Part shown: in pieces, positions 56,701 through 64,000 of the stretch | Layout of the letters: every line of letters starts with the position of its first letter | Numbering within the stretch: position 1 is the stretch's first letter | NCBI GenBank assembly: GCA_001600455.1 | Contig: BCKC01000001.1 | Coordinates: 2,196,441 to 2,260,440, forward strand | Origin: Endocalyx cinctus | Taxonomy: Eukaryota > Ascomycota > Sordariomycetes > Amphisphaeriales > Apiosporaceae | Length of the DNA stretch: 64,000 bases | Reading direction: 5' to 3' | The notes under the pieces: model-generated | Databases searched by the model: none | What the model saw: the letters and a program-made list of their open reading frames with translations, nothing else | Told to the model about the DNA's origin: nothing | Made by a program: the position numbers and the translations under genes

Positions 56701-58383
56701 ACCGATGACGAGGGGAAGCAGGTTTAGCGGCAGGCGGAGGCCGTTGAACAGGGCAAGCGACGAGAAGACGCTCGCGGGTGAAAGGCCGTGGTCGGTGAGA
56801 GAGTACGTGACGAAAGAAAGCAGCGACGCATAGATGGGAAGCGATAAGCTCACGGCGTTGATGGCGTTTCGAATGGCCAACAAGACCTGGATGGAGTGAA
56901 TTTCGCGTTTTCGAATCTCCTTCAGGCGATCCTGGAAGGCGGATTCCCAGCCAAAGTACTTGACAAACCGAACCGACTGTAGAATTTCTTGGGTCAAGCT
57001 AACACGTTGGTCGGTGACCTTGTTAATGGCACTTCGACGCCTGAAGAGGCTGCGGATGGCTCTGGTCAAAGCCGGGATACCAATAACCAAGAGACCGAAT
57101 CCAGCGAGGGCACTGTACGTCAAGTTTATGAGGAGGAGGACTAGGGTGATGAGACAGACGATGGGGGCGGTCCAGACCATATGGAACAAGGCCGAGGCTT
57201 GATCGATTCGGTAGGTGTCCACACTCATTAAGTTCATAATCCGTCCGTTGCTCCATCCGGAGCCGTCGCCCACGATACCCACTTTATCATTTTTAGCATC
57301 TTTCTGCGATTTCTTGGACTCCTTGGATTTATTTTTCTCCTCTTTCTGGGTCGCCGCGCCGGCTGGATTTCCCGAATCTGTGCGCTCCTTACCGCCGGCC
57401 CTCGCGCGGCCGGAGAGGACCAGAGACTTCTCAAATATGAAACTGATGAGGATGGCGCGCATCTGTCCACCGATCAACATGCCGCGATAGATGAAATGAG
57501 TAATACCCAAGCTCTGCAATATCTGCATGGCGCTGATACCAAAAACTAAGCCTAGGCCGGGACCGATGGGCGGTACCGGCTCACCTTTCTGCATAGCATC
57601 CCACGCGCTTTGGGCAAAGGCTATAAGGTAACGTAGAGTAAAAGGCGAAATGACTTGGAATATGGAGGAGGCGAGTTGGCACAGGCCGCCGATCCAGAAT
57701 TCCCAGAAGAAGGTCTCATGCATCGCCCATAGGAGAGGGTACTTATCACCGTTGGCTACGCGCCTTTCGAAAGACTCCCGGCACTTTTGTGTCATTACGT
57801 CGGCTGACCGCTTTGGATTTACGGTCCAGATATCATTCTGCTCGAGGGTTCTTTTGTATCCAACCTTTAATTTTATCACCGTGGTCAGTATGTGAAGGGG
57901 AAAAAAACATGATATCATCTCGGTGATATATGATATAGCCGTGGGAGAAAGGGGGATACTCACGGTCATAAAAGGGGTCATCCACGAGAATGTAAGTAAG
58001 CTGAAGAAACCGGCGCTAGCTTCCCTAGACACGATCCTCTCTTTCGGGATGGGTGGAACACCACCCCAGCGCAACGGGTTCAATGACCTGTACCATGATT
58101 TCTTTTCAGGTTCGGCATTAGATGTCCTTGTTGTGGTAGGTGCGATACTAGTCTCGCTGATGTAGCTCTGCGTTCGATTCAACTCATCTCGTTCATCTCG
58201 CCTGTCGTCTTGTTCCTCCTTCCGACGAAGCTTCTCTTCTTCGGATTCGTCATCTTCAGAAGGCGTGACGGGAGTTACAAGTTCCGACTCGGTATTATTA
58301 TTTTTGTTATTGTTATTATCATTATTAGTCTGAGTTAGGAGATCTGCCGGTCTCTTCTCGTCGTCGGCATTTTCGCTTGCCAT
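53744..58383 (-). CDS. yor1: Yor1-like ABC transporter (ABCC/MRP subfamily)
   Basis: Three exons: 58383-57964, 57864-56141 and 56081-53744 (introns 99 and 59 nt), 1493 residues. Two transmembrane halves alternate with two nucleotide-binding domains: TMD1 starts after LTFSWMTPFMT/VGYKRTLEQNDIW. NBD1 has Walker A GSVGSGKSS (about 649), signature VSGGQKQR and Walker B ILMDDPLSAVD. NBD2 has Walker A GRTGAGKSS (about 1249), signature FSLGQRQL and IVCDEATSSVD. The Asp in place of catalytic Glu in NBD1 is the usual degenerate ABCC site. A charged insertion (GGKERTDSG... KSKESKKSQKD) between the early helices is a Yor1 trait. Yor1 exports organic anions such as oligomycin at the plasma membrane and affects phospholipid flip. 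The first intron has a length divisible by three and no stop, so an unspliced frame remains open; homology to VGYKR places the splice. Confidence 0.94.
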
Positions 58384-61300
58384 GGTTTGACAAGATTTCT
58401 TTGCCTTTAGATATTTCTTCCTCGCCTCTGTCTTCAGACCTTTCTCGGCGACAGCTGACTTTCTTTTTTTTTTCGCTATCGACTAATTGACTTTCTAACT
58501 GCCCACCGAAAGAAAATGAAGAAATCAAGTATGGGAATGTTTACCCTTCAGGCACTTCCAATTTGCGTATAGGTCGGAAAATCGGAGTTAAGACTACCGT
58601 TACTATTACAGCCGGGCCAAGAGGTATAGTGAAAAACGGCAGGTCTAATTTTTAACGGGATGATCAATCCGATCTTCGGTTCAACGATATCGGTCAATCT
58701 GAGATAGCATTTAAGTAAGGGGGGGAAAGGTTAAAAGTAGACCCTTATGGAAGATTAAATTGTTGAGTATAAAATAAAAATTATTGATTAAAGAAGAAGA
58801 AACAAGAAACTTTGAAGAAAATAAAAAGAAGTGATCGGAAAGATATTAGGTTCGTTGAAACTGCCAAATAAGTTTATTTAACTTATTTAACTTCCCATCT
58901 GAGTATGATGCCTAGATCAAAATCGATTAACCTAGTTCATCGGAACCCGCCAACGTTATACAACAAACGTTTGTATATTATACATATGCAACGAGACTTT
59001 GAATCGGGTGGTCGGGTGGTCGGAGAAGGTGATGATAGGTATAATAGGTACCCGCTATCTCAAATCGGCAAGTGATTTCAAGGGTATATATGATACGTCC
59101 CCAGATCGACCTTTGTATTTTATACTCCAAGCTTCTATATTTCGTATTTTTATTTTATTTTATACATGTGTTGGGAATATATTATATAATGTCGTACGGG
59201 GTATACATACCGGATTTGCATAACTTTACAACGATACGGTATATTATAAATACCAAATCTGATGGCCCCTCTGTTTCCAAGGAAGAAACCAGATAAAACC
59301 CGTGGAGAGCAAAGAGATGATTATCAATACACTCACTAACCAATATACAAGTACATTATGCTACATATACAATTACTAAAAGGATTTTTACAAGGTACAT
59401 GGTATAAAATGAGGAACTCGGACATTGAGTCGACCGAGCGCCTCATTCATCCACCTCAACGTAGTTAGTATAGTTCTCCTTTTGTTCGGATTTGACTTTG
59501 CGTATTTACTGATTGGAATTCGCCGATTAGATTATCAAGCAAGTCCTGAGGAAAAAAAAAGTAGCAAATAAAATGTCGGTCAGACGTATGTAATGTATAC
59601 CTATTCCGAAGGTGGAGAGAGGGAGCTAGAATGCGTGTTCTAGGTTGATTATGCTTGCAGATAGGCAACCCCGTCTAGGCAACATTACGACGACAAATTG
59701 TACCATAATATTCCGTACATAATTCTTTTTTGTCCAGCTAACTACTTATTCCGTACCTAGGTATTTTATAACCGACAAGAAGAAACAAAAAAAAGTTAAG
59801 TTAAGTTGTTGCGTATTATATTCTCCGAGTACGTTGAAGGAAACAAGCTACGTTACCTAAAGTGATGACTTAGAAGAAGGATGATGACGATGATATATAC
59901 CTAGGTAGTACTATACTGAGCCTTTTGCTTTTATAGTATTAAACACCATGGTCTATACAATATACTAATATGACCTGTATGGGTGAATAAGAAAAGTGAT
60001 TACAACATCCAAGTTTCTTATTGCATCTTACTTATACTCCGTACGTAGAGATCTTTGAAGATGCCGTAAGAAACTTCTAAAGATCATCCGATCTGACTTC
60101 AACTTCTACTGTCTAGACAGTAACCCATGCCAACTCGATATACATTATTAATACAAAATCACCACTATACTCTGTACACTACGGTGAGTACACTAGTCAC
60201 GCGGAAGTCCTACCCGCTTTATACGAAAGCGAATAATAGGCATCCCGAACACTACGTACAACGAGCCTAGGCAAGTTAAGCTTTTATGTCCTTTTTTCCC
60301 CCTTCTTCTTTTCTCCGCTGGGAAAAAAAGAGTTATTGGCCTAGGCTGCCTAGGGGTGCCTTGCCCAACTAAATATGCGCTTGGCGTACAGGCTGACAGG
60401 ATAGGGGAATATTCAAGAAAAAAACAAAAGAATTAATAATAACGATAATAATCTCACGAAAAAGACACCCCTAAAATGTAATATTATGTAAACTACGGAG
60501 TACACCTTTTTTCTTATTCTTGTGGAAATCTCCGATCCCTTGACCATTCATTACCTCCTTCTTAACTCCTTTCCCGCATTTTAAGACGAGTTATATTACG
60601 AAGCCCCCCCGATGACCCGGCGGGTTAAGCTGGTATCCCGTCTTTGATAACTTCAAAAAAAAAAAAAAAAGGGGGTACAGCGAATCGGAGAGGACCGCCC
60701 GACTGTCCCTGTACGCTCGAAGAAAAAAAAGAAAGAAAATCAAAAACATGGCTCGGAAGCGAACACAAAGATTCGGTACCGGACGCGGTGAATAACGGGA
60801 ATGCGCCGTTTCAAGTCTTACAGAGATGTACAATAATATGATAATATAAATTTTGACCTTATTCTTTATTTTATTTTGGATTTTTTTTTTTTTTNTTTTT
60901 ACTCATACTTACTCACATACGTATTAGTTTACGTGGGCTAGGAAGTTTTAATACATAGTACATCTACTTCTTTTCTCCACGCAAAACGAATCTCCGGTCC
61001 GGCCGAGGTGAAGGATGTGATATTTCCGAGAGCAACCCCCCTTAAAAACATGCATGATAGCAAATGAGAGAGAAAAAAAAAACATTACATACCCAACTTA
61101 TCTATCTATGCTTATCTTCCGAGACCGGGTATGCATGCTAGTTGGCTAGTTAGACGAAAAGAGAAATGATACAGGTCATGTCCGGTCCCGGGTCGTCGAG
61201 CCCGCGGACGAACGAGCCTGCTACCATTTGTTTGAACCGCCCCGGAGATGAACATGATGAAATCAGTTTCAGGAGGAGGCATTTTCTTTCTTTCTTTTTA

Positions 61301-62224
61301 CTCGTTTCTTTTCAATGCGAGAAGACACCGAAACACTCACGTACCAGGCTCTTCCGAGCCTCTCCTTTTCCTCTCTCCCCTATCTCATGTAGACGAAAAG
61401 AGAAAGTTAAGACTGCGTATCTTAGATCTTGTCCATCCTTACCTATAATCTCTTCAACGTTACGAAGTAAGTTTGTTGCTCTTTTCGGCACTGTACGTAT
61501 GTATTTCTTTGAACCGAGGATCCCCGTTGGCACCTCCCGCTCTACAGTACACCGGCATATAACCCTGAGCGCATCACATAATTTCCAAGAATTCGTAGTC
61601 GTGAGAATGTGAAATAAACCTCGAGGCTTCGTTGTCATTCACTATCCCTGAGTATCAATATGAGGGTGAGCTAGTGAAGTAGGGCATATTGAATATCTTA
61701 CGTGATGGATATAGACGTAGTCCTTCGCCGTTGACGTGGACCGTACTTAATGTTATTTCCCGCACTCAAATACGATGCGAGTGCTACCCGTACCCGATCA
61801 ACAATCTAAGCAAAGATGGACAAAATGAATCAAAATCAGCGCAGTAAAATATTTCGTGGACGACTATTTATCTATCCGTACAATCATTTATGTAATTATC
61901 TAGATGCCGGTAATACTAGGCCAGGTCTAGACTTCCCCTCTTCTTCTCTCTTTCGACCAGGTGTGACCGACTCCGTACACCACATACTGATATAGTCGTA
62001 CAACATTTGAACAAAGCCCCGTGTGTCTAATAAGATGCGCTTGGCTGTATGTATCCATCAAATTCCATTTTGCTCCCTCCCCTGAAAACGCCTCTGGAAG
62101 GTAAAGCAGAAAAAAGTAACTGAAAATTATGTTCTGTATCATGTAAAGCGAGGACAGCGTCGAAATCCTGCCGTCGCCACCGCAAGTTGACCGGTTTAGG
62201 TGAGGCCCGTTGCCTCGCATTTTC
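58384..62224. other. Long intergenic region with homopolymers and one ambiguous base
   Basis: About 3.8 kb containing the yor1 promoter and the ies1 3' UTR. TACCTAGGTA words occur near 59755 and 59899, TACGGAGTA-type words near 60495 and 61970, and A/T runs near 60655 and 60881. Open frames near 61166-61640 on both strands show no domain. No gene called. Confidence 0.5.
60881..60900 (+). other. T run with ambiguous base
   Basis: A run of about 20 T is interrupted by an N at 60895, the only ambiguous base noticed. It marks an unresolved homopolymer length in the assembly. Confidence 0.95.
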
Positions 62225-63982
62225 TTAAGAGCTCTCGGTACCGTCCGAAGCAATGCCTAGTAGGGTCTTATCCACGTCGTCGAGCTCTTCTTCGTCCTCG
62301 TCCTTAGCCTCACCTTCGGCTTCGCCATCTTCCTCACCGCCGCTAGCAATACCTAGCAGCGCCTTCTCCATATCATCGAGATCATCCGCATCCTCCATAG
62401 CAACGTCGCCGTTAGCATTTCCGTTTGTCTTTGACTTGCCCGATCCCTTCGTTTCCTGGCTATGCATACCGTCTATCTCCATAGACGCTCCCAGTCCGTC
62501 CTCGTCCATCGCGTGTGAGGTACGTCTCTTCTTAACCGACATTACGCCCAATTCTGGCCGGCCATCCCAACGTAAGAGCCGACGGTTGGCTCGCCTCAAA
62601 GCGGCCGCATGAGATGCAAACTCCTCTCCGAAATCGTCTTCTTCCGACATGAGTTGACACAGACCACCGAAGCCTCTGTCTCTAAAAACTTGCTTATCGG
62701 CGTGGAAAGTTCTGTAGTCATCATCGTCGCTGTCTCCGAAAATTGCTGTGTCGGACATAGAATCTAGACGGCGCTTGGTGCGGATGACGACACCTTCCTG
62801 TCGACGTCCTTTCCGGGAATGATGGTGCTGCCTTCGTATTCCGCGATCTAGAATGTACTCGACACGCTGGTTACGATTTCGTTCCACGGCGAGTTGATGG
62901 GCCGTGGGTGGACGTGGTTTCCTGGGCACAATACCCTCGATGACGTTGGGACTCGGACCGGCGGGCGACGAACCCTCGAAAATTTGATACTTCAGCGACG
63001 CCCCTCCGCGCCGTCCCGTGCTATTTACACCGACGCGTGACAGCGCCCTCGGTGGCGGAGTAGATCTTGTACTATCTATATCCGACTCGTGCTTAGAAGG
63101 TCGGATACGTGGAAGAATAGCGGCCGACGGAGCTTCATCGGCCAGAAGCTTTCCTCTAGAGCCTCGCTTTGTGGACGAGTCGGCTATATACGCCTGATCT
63201 GCCTGGATGATCTTGGATCGGTGATTCTGCTTCTCTCGACCGAACTCTACCTCTTCCGGCGGATCAATATTCTCCCGCTGTTCTTCCTCGGGTGTCATCT
63301 CCTCGAGAACAGGCACGCCCTGATTCGCAACGTCAGTTCCGTAGTCAACACCCGCCCCGAAGGGATTCTCTTCGCATCCTTCTTCCGTGAAATCGGATTC
63401 AAGATATTGCCACATGAGCCATAAAAAGGCCCTCGCACGGGACTTGCTAGTGTAATTTGTCTTCATAATAAGATCGTGGAATTCTCCGCCGGGAGGAAAG
63501 TGTAGTTCGGCAATATGGGAAGCTTGTGAGCAGACGAGAAATATGAGGTTGACAGGATTCGATCTCGGCGGGCTCTGCTCTTTAAATTCGCCTAGGTCGT
63601 GAGGTTCCGTTCGATCCTCAACAGCGCCCTTGAGAATAGACTTTAATCTAGGCGCATCTTGCAACTGTTTGTAGGCCGAGGCATCCTGATGAGCTTGTAA
63701 TGAAGGAATGGCATGGTATGTTCGAAGCTGAGCTCGCATCTCGGGAAAAACTAGACGAAAAAAAAGGCAGTAGTTAGCAGGGGGGAAGGAACGAAGGGTA
63801 AAGGAAAGAAAGGGGGAAAAAACGATTTCATAGAGTGAAGGCAAGGAGAACATACAATTGAGAGTGGTATTCATTCGGCCAACATTCACGAGAAGACATA
63901 CCATAGCCATGCTCTTTGCCGCTTCTCGATCGCTGAGTAGTTTGTCGCGAAGAACTTTGCTGGTCTTGGTGCTCCGTGCCAT
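62225..63982 (-). CDS. ies1: INO80 chromatin-remodelling complex subunit Ies1
   Basis: Two exons, 63982-63856 and 63750-62225, phase 1, 105-nt intron; 550 residues. The N-terminal block SKVLRDKLLSDREAAKSMAM, LLVNVGRMNTTLNFFPEMRA and QLRTYHAIPSLQ then YKQLQDAPRLKSILKGA is the conserved core of fungal Ies1 (Ino eighty subunit 1). Next comes a helical region (SRARAFLWLMWQYLESDF). The remainder is low-complexity and charged, ending in an acidic tail in which LDDMEKALLGIASGG and LDDVDKTLLGIASDG form an imperfect repeat. Ies1 is an accessory, fungus-specific INO80 subunit that acts on chromatin in the nucleus. The upstream in-frame TTG is not a start; ATG 63982 has A at -3 and lies 18 nt from the window edge, so only part of the 5' UTR is visible. 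The splice restores NFFPEMRAQ. Confidence 0.92.
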   Translation of the reverse strand: MARSTKTSKVLRDKLLSDREAAKSMAMVCLLVNVGRMNTTLNCMFSLPSLYEIVFSPFLSFTLRSFPPANYCLFFRLVFPEMRAQLRTYHAIPSLQAHQDASAYKQLQDAPRLKSILKGAVEDRTEPHDLGEFKEQSPPRSNPVNLIFLVCSQASHIAELHFPPGGEFHDLIMKTNYTSKSRARAFLWLMWQYLESDFTEEGCEENPFGAGVDYGTDVANQGVPVLEEMTPEEEQRENIDPPEEVEFGREKQNHRSKIIQADQAYIADSSTKRGSRGKLLADEAPSAAILPRIRPSKHESDIDSTRSTPPPRALSRVGVNSTGRRGGASLKYQIFEGSSPAGPSPNVIEGIVPRKPRPPTAHQLAVERNRNQRVEYILDRGIRRQHHHSRKGRRQEGVVIRTKRRLDSMSDTAIFGDSDDDDYRTFHADKQVFRDRGFGGLCQLMSEEDDFGEEFASHAAALRRANRRLLRWDGRPELGVMSVKKRRTSHAMDEDGLGASMEIDGMHSQETKGSGKSKTNGNANGDVAMEDADDLDDMEKALLGIASGGEEDGEAEGEAKDEDEEELDDVDKTLLGIASDGTESS

Positions 63983-64000
63983 CGTGTCAATATACAAGTC

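Noticed and set aside
61312..61638. A 108-codon minus-strand frame between the ABC transporter and ies1.
   Set aside because: No recognisable domain and an overlapping plus-strand frame of similar length; considered random.
1..64000. CRISPR arrays, complete transposons, tRNA genes and 5S rRNA.
   Set aside because: No spaced direct repeats, transposase or reverse-transcriptase frames, or convincing tRNA T-arm plus acceptor pairs were found by eye; a covariance-model scan would be needed to exclude small RNAs.

Overview
The window is nuclear DNA of a filamentous ascomycete (Pezizomycotina, probably Sordariomycetes). Most genes are split by short introns of about 45-100 nt with GTAAGT-like donors and CTAAC/CTGAC branch sites. 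Intergenic DNA is AT-rich with long homopolymers and microsatellites. The gene content (COMPASS Set1, INO80 Ies1, a Yor1-type ABC transporter, a secreted manganese-type lipoxygenase) is typical of such fungi. All calls come from reading the sequence and from remembered family features; no database search was possible.

The left part (1-36 kb) looks accessory. From left to right: a partial Golgi-type glycosyltransferase (GT25); a Ser/Thr-rich single-pass membrane protein; an M18 aspartyl aminopeptidase; a MetE/UROD-like barrel protein; a cytochrome P450; a PAQR/Izh seven-helix receptor-like protein; an MFS transporter; a hot-dog thioesterase; a secreted heme-thiolate peroxidase; a secreted Mn-lipoxygenase; a PAF-acetylhydrolase-like lipase; a very large multidomain redox protein; an MDR oxidoreductase; and an NTF2/SnoaL-like protein. 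Several of these act on, or plausibly act on, lipids or lipid peroxides. Joint action in an oxylipin pathway is inference only.

The right part (36-64 kb) is conserved housekeeping: set1 (H3K4 methyltransferase), fcf1 (rRNA-processing PIN nuclease), ser33-type 3-phosphoglycerate dehydrogenase, a Csi2-like membrane protein, a U6 snRNA gene, a yor1-like ABC transporter and ies1. fcf1 and ser33 are divergent; set1 and fcf1 are convergent.

Two items stand out. First, the gene at 25031-30768 encodes about 1857 residues in which an indoleamine-2,3-dioxygenase/PrnB-like heme domain, an FAD/NADPH reductase module without an FMN domain, and a cytochrome b5 domain are fused, followed by an unrecognised helical domain and a Ser-rich tail. 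This looks like a self-sufficient dioxygenase-type heme enzyme. Second, the U6 snRNA gene at 52442-52606 is interrupted by a 63-nt mRNA-type intron exactly before the ACAGAGA box. A B-box-like pol III element lies inside that intron and overlaps its branch site. A lesser curiosity is fcf1, split into ten exons of which two are only 10 nt long.
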